A stretch of 53,517 nucleotides of DNA, from positions 790,775 through 844,291 of the forward strand of contig BFEA01000547.1 of NCBI GenBank assembly GCA_003427395.1, given 5' to 3'. Of this stretch, positions 12,006 to 23,475 are shown piece after piece. The notes beneath the pieces were generated by a model, which was not told the origin of the DNA, made no database searches, and saw only the letters and a program-made list of their open reading frames with translations. This DNA is from Chara braunii (Eukaryota > Streptophyta > Charophyceae > Charales > Characeae). Numbering within the stretch: position 1 is the first letter of the stretch; each line of letters begins with the position of its first letter. Made by a program: the position numbers and the translations under genes.

Positions 12006-13957
12006 CAGAGTAAAGCAGAGTAGAGTAGAATAGAGTAGAGTACAATAGAGTTTCGAAGAGGAGAGTAGAGTGTCGGAGAGTAAAGTGTCGAAGAGGAGAG
12101 TAGATTGTCGTAGAGTAAAGTAGAGTATGGTGTCGAATAAAATAGAGTGTCGTAGAGTAGAATCGGGTACAATGTAGTAGACGTGAGTAAAATACAATGT
12201 CGTAGAGTAGAATAGAGTGTTCTCGTACAATATCATAAAGTACAGTAGAGTTTCGTACCGTAGAAGAGAGTACAGTGCCGTAGAGTAGAGTAGAGTGTTG
12301 TAAAGCAGAGTGTTGTAAAGTTTTGTCGATTAGAGCAGATTGGTATAGAGTAGGCTACAATTAGGTGTCATAGAATACAGTACATTAGAGTGTCGTAGAG
12401 TAGAGAAGTGTACAATAGAGTATCGTAGAGTGTCCTAGAGTGCCGTAGAGTGTCGTACAGAGTCATAGAGCGTCGTAGAGTAGCGTAGAGTAACCTACAA
12501 TGTCGTGGAGTGTCATGGAATAGAGTGTTTTAGAGTAGAGGGTTGTAGAGTAAAGTGTTGTAAATAGTCGTACAGTGTCATACATTGTCATAGAGTGTTG
12601 TAGAGTAGAGTGTTTTAGAGTGGAGTAAAGTGTCATAAAGTGTCGTAGAGTGTCGTGGAGTAGAGTGTTTTAAAGTAGGCTAAAGTGTTGTAAATTCTCG
12701 TAGAATAGAGTAGAGTGTCGTAGAGTAGAGTAGAGAGTCGTAGAGTAGATTAGAGTGTCGAATAGTAGAATAGAGTAGAGTAGAGTAGAGTAGAGTAGAG
12801 TACAGTAGAGTAGAGTAGAGTAGAAGAGAGTAGGGTAGAGTAGAGTAAAGTAGGGTATTATACAATAGAGTAGAGTGTCATTCTGTAGAGAAGAGTATCG
12901 TAGAGTAGAGTAAAGTAGAGTAGAGTCTCATAGAGCGTCGTCGAGTAGATTACAATAGAGTGTCATAGAAGAAAGTAGAGTTTCATAGAGTAGAGTGGAA
13001 TATCGTAGAGTAAATAGTCATAGAGTAGTGTGGAGTACAGTAGAGTACAATAGAGTGTCGTAGAGTGTCGTAGAGTGTTGTAGAGTAGAGTAGAGTAGAG
13101 TGTCATGGAGTGGAGTAGAGTACATTGTCATACAGTAGAGTAAAGTGTCCTAGAGTGTCGCGTAGACTAAACTACAGTGTTGTACAGTAGAGCGTTGTAG
13201 AGTATCGTAGAGTGTTATAGAGTGTCGTAGAGTGTCATAGAGTGTCGTAGAGTATCATAGAGTAGAGTGTCGTAGAGTAGAGTGTTGTAGAGTAGAGTGT
13301 CGTAGAGTAGAGTGTTGTAGACAATGTAGAGTGTTATCGAGTGTCGTGGAGTAGAGTAGAGTAGAGTGTTGTAGAGTAGATTAGAGTGTCGAAGAGTAGA
13401 GTAGAGAAGAGTAGGTTAGATTAGAGTAGAGTAGGGTAGAGTAGAGTAGAGTAAAGTAGGTGTTATAGAGTAGAGTAGTGTCATAGAGTACATCAGAGTG
13501 TCATAGAGTAGAGGAGATTATCGTAGAGTAGATTAAAGTTGAGTACAGTGTAGTAGAGTACCGTAGAGCAGACTGGAGTATTGTAGAGTAATGTAAAGTA
13601 TAGTAAAGTACAACCGAGTATAGTAGATAATCGCAGAGTAGAGTGTCATATAGTAGAGAGTCGTATAGTAAAGTAGAGTGTAGTAAAGAAAAATAGAGTC
13701 GAGTGTCCTAGAGTACCATGGAGTAGAGTAGAGTAGAGTAGACTAAAGAGGAGTAGAGTAGACTAGAGTAAAGTGGAGTAAAGTAGAGTGGAGTAGAGTA
13801 GAGTAGACTAAAGTAAAGTGGAGTAGAGTGTCGTATTGTACGGTGGTGTAAAGTGGAATAAAGTGGAGTAGAGTGAAGTATCGAAGAGTAGAGTAGACTG
13901 TCGTAATGTGTCGTAGAGTAGAGTAGCGTAGAGTAGAGTAGAATAAAAGAGAGTGGA
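12005..13957 (+). repeat. Pentanucleotide satellite of TAGAG and TGTCG-type words
   Basis: Nearly 2 kb of 5-bp words are drawn mostly from TAGAG, TAAAG, TGTCG, TGTCA, TGTTG and TACAG in irregular order, for example TAGAGTAGAGTGTCGTAGAG. The 5-bp phase is kept over long distances. The purest (TAGAG)n runs are near 12,770-12,850. It lies between the two copies of the S80 head-to-head block. Confidence 0.95.
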
Positions 13958-15865
13958 GGAAAGGAGGGGCAATGTCATACCTTCACTCCTTTCATTACTT
14001 CAGTACGTTCACATCTTTCACCATCGTCCAAGCCAAGGAAAATGAGGGACATTTTCATACCCTCACTACTTTCACCACTTGAGTCCTTTCACATCTTTCA
14101 CCGTCGTCCAAGCCAAGGGAAAGGGGAGGCGATTTCATTACTTTCACCACTTCAGTCCGTTCACATCTTTCACCATCGTCCAAGCGAAGGAAAAGGAGGG
14201 ACAATTTCAGGCATTTGCTCCTTTCACCACGTAAGTACGTTCACATCTTTCACCATCCTGCAAGCCAAGGGAAAGGAGGAGCAATTTCAGACCTTCACTC
14301 TTTTCACCACTTCGGTACGTTTACATCTTTCACCATCGTCCGAGTCAAGGGAACGGACAGACAATTCCAGACCTTCACTACTTTCACCACTTCAGTCCGT
14401 TCACGTCTTTCACCATCGTTCAAATCACAATGGAAAAGAGGAACAATTTTATACCTTCACTCTTTTCACGACTTCAGTACCTTCACATCTTTCACCACTA
14501 TCCAAGCCAAGGGGAATGAGGGTCAATTTCGGGCCTTCACTACTTTCACCACTTGAGTTTGTTCACATATTTCACCATCGTCCAAGCCAAGCAAAATGGG
14601 GGGCAATTTCAGGCCTTCGCTGCTCTCACTACTTCAGTCCGTTCATGTCTTTCACCATCGTCCAAGCCAAGGGAAAGGGGGGCCAATTTCAGACTTTCAC
14701 TACTTTCACCATATCAGTCCGTTCACATCTTTCGCCATCGTTCAAGCCAAGGGAAAGGAGGGGCAATTTCAGACTTTGATTACTTTCACCACTTCAGTCC
14801 GTTCACAACTTTCACCATCGTGCAAGCCAAGGGAAAGGAGGGGCAATTTCAGACCTACACTCTTTTCACCACTTCAGTACGTTTACATCTTTCACCATCG
14901 TCCGAGTCAAGGGAACGGACGTACAATTTCAGACCTTCACTACTTTCACCACTTCAGTTCGTTCACATCTTTCACCATCGTTCGAATGAATGGAAAAGAG
15001 GAACAATTTTATACCTTCACTCCTTTCACGACTTCAGTACCTTCACATCTTTCACCATCATCCAAGCCAAGGGAAAGGAGGGTCAATTTCGGGCCTTCAC
15101 TACTTTCACCACTTGAGTTTGTTCACATATTTCACCATCGTCCAAGCCAAGCAAAATAGGGGGCAATTTCAGGCCTTCACTGCTCTCACTACTTCAGTCC
15201 GTTCATGTCTTTCACCATCGTCCAAGTCAAGGGAAAGGGGGGGCAATTTCAAACTTTCACTACACCATTTCATTCTGTTCACATCTTTCGTCATCGTCCA
15301 AACCAAGGGAAAGGGGGGGCAATTTCAGGCTTTGATTACTTTCACCACTTCAGTCCGTTCACATCTTTTACCATCGTGCAAGCCAAGGGAAAGGAGGGGC
15401 GATTTTAGACCTTCACTCCTTTCACCACTTCAGTCCGTTCACATCTTTCACCATCGTGCAAGCCAAGGGAAAGGAAGGGTGATTTCAGGCCTTCACTCCT
15501 TTCACCACTTCAGTACATTCACATCTTTCATCATTGTCCAAGCCAAGGGAAAGGAGGGACAATTTCAAGCCTTCACTACTTTCACCGCTTCAGTACGTTC
15601 ACTTCTTTCACTATCGTCCAAACCAAGGGAAAGGAGGGACAATTTCAGACCTTCATTACTTTCATCACTTCAGTCCGTTCACATCTTTCTCTATAGTATA
15701 AACCAAGGGAAAGGAGGGGTAATATCAAACCTTCACTCCTTTCACCACTTCGGTATGTTCACATCTTTCACCATCGTCCAAGCCGAGGGAAAGGAAGCCA
15801 AGGGAAAGGAGGTGCAATTTCAGGCCTTCACTACTTTCACCACTTTAGTCCTCAAGAGGGGGGCC
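13957..15865 (+). repeat. 80-bp satellite, plus-oriented array 2 (family S80)
   Basis: About 24 units match array 1 and are generally closer to consensus. CAAGCCAAGGGAAAGGAG occurs at exactly 80-bp spacing (for example 14,743 and 14,823). A local higher-order pattern is visible: runs of units around 14,290-14,560 and 14,850-15,120 resemble each other more than their neighbours (both include GGGAACGGAC and AATGGAAAAGAGGAACAA variants). The 306-codon frame at 14,990-15,910 is repeat translation. Confidence 0.95.
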
Positions 15866-16708
15866 AAAGGGGGAAGGAAAGGGGTAATTTCAAGCAAAAG
15901 TCGTGAATGAATTGAATTTGTGAAATTAATGAAGGTCTAAAATGAACACCCTCCCGTTAGACAATCTTGAAAGTTGTCAAAAAACTGAAGTTGTGAAATT
16001 CGTGAAAGCATGAAATTAAGCTTCCCCTTCTTGCTCACTGGACACATTGGACAATGTTGAAAGTTATGAAGAAACTGAAGCGGTGAAATTGGTGAAGGTT
16101 TGAAACTGTTCCACCCCCCTCCCTTTCCCCCCGCCTGCTTGGATGATAGTGAAAGTTGTGAACGGATTGAAGTGGTGAAATTTGTGAATGCATCAAATTG
16201 TCCCTTCCCCCCTTTCCCACTCTGCTTGGGCGATAATGGAAGTTGTGAATTAACTGAAGTTGTGAAATTAGTGAAGCTACCAGCCGGCCCCTCTCCTTTG
16301 TCTGGGATAGTGAAAGTTCTGAATAAACCGAAGTGGTGAAATTAGTGAAGACATGAAATTCTCCCCCTTTCCTCTGCGTCGATGATAGTGAAAGTTGTGA
16401 ACTGAAGTGGTAAAATTAGTGAAGGTCTGAAATCAACCCCCCCTTTTTACTTAGACAATACTGAAAGTTTTGAACAAACTGAAGTGACAAATTTCGTGAA
16501 GGTTTGAATCTCCCTCCCCCGCCCCGCCCCCCCGCTCTGCGTGGACGATAATGACAGTTGTGAATGAACTGAAGTGGTGAAATTAGTGAATGTCTAAAAT
16601 TGTCCTTCCTTTCCTTTGGTTTGTATGATGGTGAAAGATGTGAACGTAATGAAGTGGTGAAAGGAGTGAAAGCTTGAAATTGCCCCACCTTTCCCTTGGC
16701 TTGCACGA
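15865..16708 (-). repeat. 80-bp satellite, minus-oriented array 2, left part (family S80)
   Basis: About ten minus-oriented units match 10,740-11,555 unit by unit, including unusual words such as CCGTTAGACAATCTTGAAAG and the GACACATTGGACAATGTTGA unit. The array is interrupted at 16,708 by element A and resumes at 24,398. Confidence 0.92.
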
Positions 16709-16745
16709 TGTCGGTGTGAATACCCTTACAAGGGTATCGGCACTG
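16709..16745 (+). other. 5'-terminal hairpin of element A
   Basis: After TGTCG, the words ATACCCTT and AAGGGTAT flank a 2-nt centre (AC), and the pairing continues outward imperfectly to GTG/CAC. Element C has the same start (TGTCGG, AATACCCTTACAAGGGTAT) with a longer perfect stem, so this is a family feature. Confidence 0.75.
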
Positions 16746-17394
16746 ACTTTTTGCAAATGATAGAAAGTTTGATTAAAATAGAATTCTGGAGTATTCGCAC
16801 GGATTGTGAGGATCGTCCGCGCACAAGTTGGGGGTTATTGGATTGAGGAAAGATGTGTGAGCACGCAGTTTTAAGGCGCGCGTGTGATTCTTCTGCTTGA
16901 TTGTGTAGCTGGTTTAACAAGGTCGGCATGATTTTTTGCCTACCGTTTAGATTAAGGAATAAAAGCTCGTCTTTGTTTGACAAGCGCAACCGACGATAGG
17001 ATTGGCGCGCAAGATGGTACGTGGGCCAGTCACGGTGCAGTTGGGAAAGCCTGCGCGTATGCCTAGCGGCAGCCCGCTAGTGTAGGCAGAAAATGAGGCC
17101 GATCCTGCTTTTCGGGCTGAGCACCATGTTGCACCGAATCATATAGGATTTCGAGCTTGGTTGTTTCAGACTTGGGCTTAACCCTATTGGTTACGACACT
17201 GGACTTAAATGGCGGAGGTACAAGGTTCGAGGCTTGCGGGTGTCGGCATAGGAGCAAAGGAGCGTTGGAGGGGCTGAGGGTCCCACGAGACTATCCCCCT
17301 TAGTTTTGTCAGGGGAGTCCGATCGCGGGCCCGCCTTGTAGGGCCCGAAGTTTCCTTTGGCTGGTCGGACCGTGAAAAAGACCCGCGGGGTCGA

Positions 17395-19255
17395 ATCGCT
17401 TACCTACCAGACTGTAGGAGGCGACCACGGGAGCGGTCACTTACCTGGTAGAGGGGAGGAATGTAAGCTGCGGGGGCCAGAGCGGTGTATGCTTCTACGA
17501 ATAAGCGGGAGGTGCATCCGTTTTCTTTTTGCCCATTCTGGCGGCGAGCGAGTGAAGAGAAGGCTCTGCAGCAGCATTGCGGGGCTAACCGAGCATCGGG
17601 CTTGGGCATAGGAACGAAAGACTTTCGAACGCTCTGGTAGTTGGTCGCCTCTGTGCTTTTCGTAAGGATGACCGGGTTATTGAACCGTAGGGCAGTCGTT
17701 GTAAAGACGGGCACTGCGTGTCGATATCGGGAAGAAAAAAAAACAGAGTGCCGGGTTGTTGTTTCTTCTGATAAGTTTTGCTTCATGGGGACGAACGGGG
17801 CACGTCTGAAAGTCGCGCTAAGAGCAGGGTCACGGAGCTGCGCTAAACACAATATTGCTGACGACAAGAGATGCGTCGGAAAGACGATGAATTAGGTAGA
17901 AAGGAAGACTGTGCAGGCGAGGGTGGTGTAGGAAGAGAGAGCGGAACGACATAGAGTTGCGCAGGGCGGAGAGCGACAGGGTAAGGAGGAAGTGCCGAGT
18001 GAACCCGGATGGAGCTCATGCCGAGTGCAGTCGAGGGGAAGATGGTGGTAGCGGTTATGGAGTGGAGTAAATCTTTCGAAGTTCCGTGATCCTTGACTAA
18101 AAAGGACGGGGAAAGGAAGGATTCGGGGGTTCTCGGTTATCATGAGTGAAATGGGGAAGTCAGATTATTGTGAGAGTTAGTGGAGTAGAAGTTAGTAGGA
18201 AAGGCTACTGCGCCGAGGGAAAGGCAGACTTTGAAGAGGGAATGCACGTAGTCGACATTTGGTGGTAGATTCAGTCGATTTTGCTTCCTTGATCGACGCG
18301 ATTAGAGTGAAGGGCGCGTGGGTCGGAGACCTACCTGATGGAGGTACGCTATAGATCCGACGATGAAAGTGACCACTCGCAGTTTCCCTTCGGATATGGC
18401 TTGAAAGCAGTGTATATATACATATTCTAGTGAAAGATTCATTCTCGTTTTGCTTAGAGTAAACGAGGCAGTAGGGCGGGCAATGGCCGAGCATCGCATG
18501 GTCAAGGGACTGCGCACGTTTAGAGGAAGATTCACTCGATTTTGCTTACCCTGTCGACTGGAGTAGCGGAGTGCGGCCACTACCGTGCCTGCCATTAGCG
18601 TGATCTGGCTGGTTGGGTTCTGCCCATTGACGCCCTCATCATCTAGCTCTTTGTCCAGATTGTGATCGCCATCAGCTAAGTGATCACGCTGTTCGTCGCG
18701 CTCATCCTCATTTCTGCTATCGTGGCTGCTCGTCCGGCCCTTCGCTGTGGCTGTCTTCGTTGTCGAAGATCGTGGTAAGGACCATCGTTGAGGCTTCGGC
18801 ATTGAGCTATGGGATGCAATTCTCATGTAGCGCAGTTGATAGTACTGTGCGCGGGTGAACAAGGACGGGTCAGCGAGTAAGTACGCGCATGTGGGATTAG
18901 GTGCACGGGAGGAGGGGGCGTACGTGCGTGCAGATAAGAGAGAGAAGAAGAGACTGTCCATTAATCTCGAGAGCTGGTGGTGTGGGACGGGCCAATAACC
19001 GAGTTACGGTGCCAAACTGTGGTGTACCCGGCCAAATTTCGACAGTGATTCATTCAAATTTGCTAACTTTACCGGAAGAGGTAATGTGAAGCAAGGCCGT
19101 GAAGTTCGAGACTTACCTGTTTGGCCGAAGGATTCAAATGAGAAGTGAACGAAGGGAAAGAGGAGCTATGAGGGGCGAGCAAAGACTTACCCACTTTGTC
19201 TATCTGGCCATTGGTAGCAGCGTGAGGTCGGCCGTGTGTAGAGAACCTACCTTTC
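17395..19255 (-). other. Cluster of splice-donor-like sites inside element A
   Basis: Seven matches to the 5' splice-site consensus on the minus strand (AGGTAAGT or close, seen on the plus strand as CTTACCT, CTTACC or CTACCT) start at 17,399, 17,440, 18,331, 18,545, 19,112, 19,186 and 19,247. Minus-strand open frames of 155 codons (17,400-17,867) and 219 codons (18,302-18,961) lie between them, but neither has a motif I recognise and the second spans two of the donors. The region may hold minus-strand exons or be a non-coding transcript; I cannot decide. Confidence 0.35.
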
Positions 19256-20498
19256 GATTGGTATGTTGCTTATCTAATTGAGGGAAGGCAACCTCCTCTA
19301 CCTCTCTCAGCGCGGATGATCGGATGAAGCAGTGCGGGAAGAGGCAGCGGGTTGTGAGCAAGTTCCCTGGAAGGAGACGCCAAAGAGGATGATAGTTCGG
19401 TCGACCGCTGGACTCTGCTGCGCAATGGGTTGTTGTATGAGAAGGAGGTTCGCCGTTGTATTGAGCTTGCAGTTGCTACTGGTTGTCGACCTTTGCTGTC
19501 GTTGCGACTCTTTGAAAGGAGTTGTTGGCATGGTACTGCTCTTGCTTTCAGCCGCGTACGGTTCTGTTAGTAGGAGGCTGCTGCTGGCTTAATTGCCAAC
19601 TACTATGGGCTGCTAATGAGGAAGTTATCTGTAGGTGCTACAGTTGCTACCGCCCCCCCGACAGTACCATTGCTGCAGTAGGAGGAGGAGCCGCTGGTGA
19701 GTCGAGCGTGCTGCAACGCCAAGGTCACTCGTTGCGCTTCGTGCTATTTATGCTAGCACAATAACTCCTATTTGCAGTATATTGTTCTGCAGGTGAGAGG
19801 GAGGTCGAGCCATAGCGACGACCGTTTAGGTGTTGGGTCTTAGAGGAGTGACTGAGTCTTCTTGATGGGGTCGCCAGGGGGATTGTGAGAAGAAGTCAAA
19901 GGAGTTAGTGCTGCAAACCGGGAAGTCATCAGAGAGTTGACTTCGACAGTTGACTCAGAGTTGACCAATCGGTTGCTGTTTTTGGCCATCATTGCGGGAC
20001 CCTCAGGCGAATCAAAGCAACAAGGCCCTCTCCTGAGACTTGAGTTGTCCCCCTCTTATCTCGAGAGTCTTAGACCCCTTATCTTCTACCCTTCTTACTC
20101 TAAGTCTAGTCTGAGTTCTGAGAGGAAGGCGGCAGGCGGGATTGCAACCCGTAGGACCGCAACAAGGCCTTGTGGGAGGTTATCCCACCGATTGCGAGAG
20201 CTCTGCCAGAACTCAGGAGGAGTTCTGGAGGCATGGAACTGTAAGGTAACCTTCCATTTCCCTCTATAAACCCAGTTGTAACCCCTATCTGTACTACCCG
20301 TTGCATCTTTGACTGAGTATATGGTGTGCAGCCTTAATTTAATCTTTGTTTGACTTTCAGGATACTGAATCAGACTAAGTAAAGGAATGTGTGCTTTAAC
20401 TTTGTTGATTGTGTGAAAGCAGATTATTGAAAGAGATTGCATCTGGGAAGGGCAGAATGAAAGACAGGTATGCAAGAAGGTTGACTGGGTCATTAAGG

Positions 20499-21435
20499 CT
20501 GGGAAGTCCCCATAAGTTTAGGGAGACTCAGTGCGATGTTTATTTTAGCTTGAGTGGAGCGTCAGACCCTTGTATAAGTTTAGGGGGTCTGATTGCTTTG
20601 GAGGCTGGGAAGTCCCCATAAGTTCGGGGAGACCCAGTGCTGTGGTTTTGCATGGAGGGTCGGGCTGTTCTATAAGTTTAGGTGGCCTGACTGCCCTAAC
20701 TTGCGAAGGCTGGATTGTGATTGGTTTTCAGGGGCCAAGGGCATTCTATAAGTTTAGGTGCTTTTGGATGCCTTGTTTCTTGGGTTTTCTCAGTTTTTTT
20801 GTTTATGAACGAGGATGTCTGAGCTGTTCTATAAGTTTAGGTGGCTCAGTCTTTTCCTGCTTTATTTTGAGAAGGTGAACTTGACAAAGGGCAGGCCGTT
20901 CTGTAAGTTCGGGTGGTCCAGCCTAATGCCATGCACAGTTTGAATCAGAGAGGAACGAATCAGGCAGAGAGTCAGACTGTTCTGTAAGTTCAGGTGGTCT
21001 GACTCAAAGCCCACACATGTTGGAACCCAAGGTTATAATTTGGCTATATTTTTATTATTATTCTATCTATGAACGAGCTAATCAGACTATTCTATAAGTT
21101 TAGGTGGTCTGACTATAGCCTATCACAACCTGAAGAGAGTATAATTAAGAGTATAACTGAAGGTAACTTGGGCCAACTGAGCATTGTTTTTAAGATGAAT
21201 GACTCAGTCCTACGCCCACCCTGAAGGTTAAGTTCAGAAAGGTATATATAACTTGGCTATTAAACAGTTCAGAGCGACTAGAATGGTCTAGTCATAAGCC
21301 CTAAGAAGAGAAAAGTTGTTGTGCCATGTGTTTGTGTATACTTTGGCTAAGTTGGACTCATTCCACAAGTTTGGGTGACACGACTTTAGATCTGGCTAAG
21401 GTGAGGTTCATTCCATAAGTTTGGATGTCCTGACC
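20499..21435 (+). repeat. Array of 11 hairpins with constant loop and variable, complementary stems
   Basis: Each unit has an apical segment like TGTTCTATAAGTTTAGGTG (usually 19 nt) with invariant core AAGTT, enclosed by a stem whose sequence differs between units yet pairs. Intervals: 20,499-20,531; 20,562-20,592 (TCAGACC/GGTCTGA); 20,605-20,637 (CTGGG/CCCAG plus TCCCC/GGGGA); 20,659-20,691 (GTCGGGC/GCCTGAC); 20,735-20,767 (CCAAGGGC/GCTTTTGG); 20,819-20,849 (CTGAGC/GCTCAG); 20,893-20,924 (AGGC/GCCT, weak); 20,969-21,005 (GAGTCAGAC/GTCTGACTC); 21,077-21,119 (TCAGAC/GTCTGA plus GCTA/TAGC); 21,349-21,386 (AAGTTG/CGACTT); 21,400-21,435 (GGTGAGG/CCTGACC, one mismatch). A short inner stem also changes in step: CTA/TAG, CTG/CAG, CCA/TGG. 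Sequence between units is unrelated. Function unknown. Confidence 0.85.
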
Positions 21436-21734
21436 CTATGCCTTAGGTAAGCTGGGTATAAGGGGTTAAAGCATTGAAGGGTCATGAACTATTGTTTGCT
21501 AAGGTTTACTTGGGATGCTGAGAAGTACTTACCTTTGTGGTTTGACTTGCATGTGACTGAGTGCGGCTTTTATTCTAGTCTGACTTTCAGTTGGTAGGTA
21601 GTTGCTTTAGTTGCTCGCCACGTGTTAGAGCCATAGGGGTTAGTCTCAGTTCCTGCATTTTCTGAGCTAAGTTTATTTTACTTTAGATCAATTTTTGCAT
21701 TTTCTGGGATCCTTTGTTATATTTGGCTTTGTAT

Positions 21735-22026
21735 AAATTTTGGTAAGCTACTTTCTCTACGGGAAGCGCTGCCGAAATTTCTACAGATCCAAAGAGTTAG
21801 TCAAATTTTTGACTTTTCAGAGTTCAACTTGTCTAGAGTTCATATATGGCTTAGTAAAAATTTGGAAAGCCTCTTTTTCTAAAGGGAGTGCTGCCCAAAG
21901 TTTTACTAATTCAGGGAGTTCAACAAAATTGGACTTTGGAAAGTCAAAGACTATTTCTGTTTTCATATCCGGGTTGATACAAATTTTGGAAAAGCACTTT
22001 TCCTACGGAAAGCGCTGCCGAAATTT
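21735..22026 (+). repeat. Three long hairpins of a second family
   Basis: Units at 21,735-21,780, 21,856-21,904 and 21,981-22,026 each pair AAATTTTGG with CCGAAATTT (9 bp, one G-T pair; the middle unit has compensating shifts). Inside come AGC/GCT and a third stem: CTTTTCC/GGAAAG in the last unit, CTTTCTC/GGGAAG in the first, CTCTTT/AAGGGAG in the middle. The 3' side keeps AAGCGCTGCC or a close variant. Spacing is about 120 bp. They follow directly on the first hairpin array inside element A. Confidence 0.8.
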
Positions 22027-22313
22027 TCTTAGTTTAAAGGAGATAAGCTATATTTTGATAGGGGGCGATCCTGGCGATCCACTCTGTATAGAGGAGATTC
22101 TGCCAAGGTCTACCTTTCTTTTGGCACTTGCTTAGAGGTAGACTTAGGCTTAGTTAATTAGGATGATTTGGGTGAGATCGTGATGTGGGGATTACCCTCC
22201 ATGGACTTATAGAATTAGCTTGGGGGATTGACCTGTCATGTGTTACAGGTTTTCTTGGTCGATTGATTCAAGATTTGGGCTAGATTCAGCCTGATCCTAC
22301 GATGATCATCTTC

Positions 22314-22330
22314 TGTTATCACTGATAACA
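22314..22330 (+). other. Hairpin TGTTATC/GATAACA (element A)
   Basis: A perfect 7-bp stem with loop ACT, followed by GGTCGGTT and, 40 bp on, AACTCACCCTC. Element B has the equivalent at 48,722-48,739 with one base pair exchanged. Confidence 0.6.
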
Positions 22331-22723
22331 GGTCGGTTGCCGATTCGTTGGTTTACGACTCAATTTCAACTCACCCTCCATACTCAACCTAAAAGGCTTT
22401 AACCCTGGTGATTTTATTGTTTCGTTAAGATTTCACCCGGACTTTTATTGAATGACCATTTAACAAAGGTGCTGAGTATTTAATTATGGTTGGTTGGACA
22501 AGAGGCTGGGTTTTGCATGGCTAAAGCGAGGGGTATGAGTACAGGGAATGGTCGGGATTGACTCCGTGTAGTTTGTGGACCTTGTTCGACTCTTTGATGT
22601 GATTGCAGGAATGTTCTATGACTCGGATTTTGGATTTGACTGTCTGCGATCACATATATACATATGGTTGTGAGGAGCCTGATGTGATTGTGAGAAGTGA
22701 TCATCACATACTTATCCCCCCCT

Positions 22724-22725
<2 letters not shown>

Positions 22726-22769
<44 letters not shown>
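22726..22769. repeat. (AT)n(GT)n microsatellite
   Basis: A TA/AT run of about 35 bp passes into GTGTGTGTGT, within element A. Confidence 0.97.
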
Positions 22770-22770
<1 letters not shown>

Positions 22771-23039
22771 ACCTATGCTGGGAGTCCGTATGGCCCAAGG
22801 GGCCAACGTACTAAGGGTTAAATGGGGGTCGAGGTTGGCGGAAAACCCCTCTTCCAGATTGTGTGCTTTTTCAGAATTTTTGGTCGGACGTTGGTCCTGG
22901 GCCGGGATTCAAGATCCTTGTCCAGGACATCCCAAGCCCTAGACTCCGCAGAGAAGGAGTCTTCCCTCACGCAGAGCCTACCTGCCCTGCCCGCCGAGAC
23001 ACCCCACCCGGAGGGCGGAAATGCCGCGGGGGCTGAACG

Positions 23040-23475
23040 GCATGTCCTTCAGCCGTTCAATATCACGAGGGGTAACCGCCCCACGATATATTCCTTCAGC
23101 CATTCAATATCGCAAGGCTGGGACTGTGATTGCCACGTATGACTAGCATCGTCGATTGGCGTAGGACACGCTCGCAACCACACTACTTTATACTGAAGTC
23201 TTTGCGGGCGACGTTTTGCCGTCCTAGCGTCTAGAGTTATGGGACCAAGGGATTCATACATGTGCATGAGTGTTCAAAATCAGTATAGGCCGCGGTGCCA
23301 ATCAGAAAAAGGGGTACTCAAGGTTATGGTTCTGGCCCTCTGGGGCAGAGATGTCCTCGGCCTATATTTGTTTTTTAGAATTGTTATATTTAAACGTTAC
23401 AGTCCGTGGCAACCGTCGGCCTATATTTGCCTTTTAGAGTTGTTATAGTTGGACGTTATAGTCTGTGGCACCGTC
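23040..23475 (+). repeat. Two small tandem duplications inside element A
   Basis: CCTTCAGCC(G/A)TTCAATATC occurs twice near 23,046-23,115. A roughly 62-bp unit starting CGGCCTATATTTG is present twice at about 23,353-23,471. Both pairs are diverged. Confidence 0.75.

Noticed and set aside
14990-15910. 306-codon open frame on the plus strand, the longest in the window, plus similar frames at 8,917-9,621, 14,042-14,779 and 14,553-15,159
   Set aside because: They are translations of the 80-bp satellite. The unit is nearly stop-free in all plus frames and its length is not a multiple of three, so the peptide changes register every unit. No start context, domain or frame conservation is seen.
8445-16708. 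CRISPR-like appearance of regularly spaced 80-bp repeats
   Set aside because: The entire unit is repeated with gradual divergence; there are no unique spacers between constant repeats, no cas genes, and the genome is eukaryotic.
18302-18961. 219-codon minus-strand frame inside element A
   Set aside because: It is the longest frame outside simple repeats or satellites, but it has no recognisable domain, spans two splice-donor words, and no second copy is available to test selection. Kept as a possibility only.
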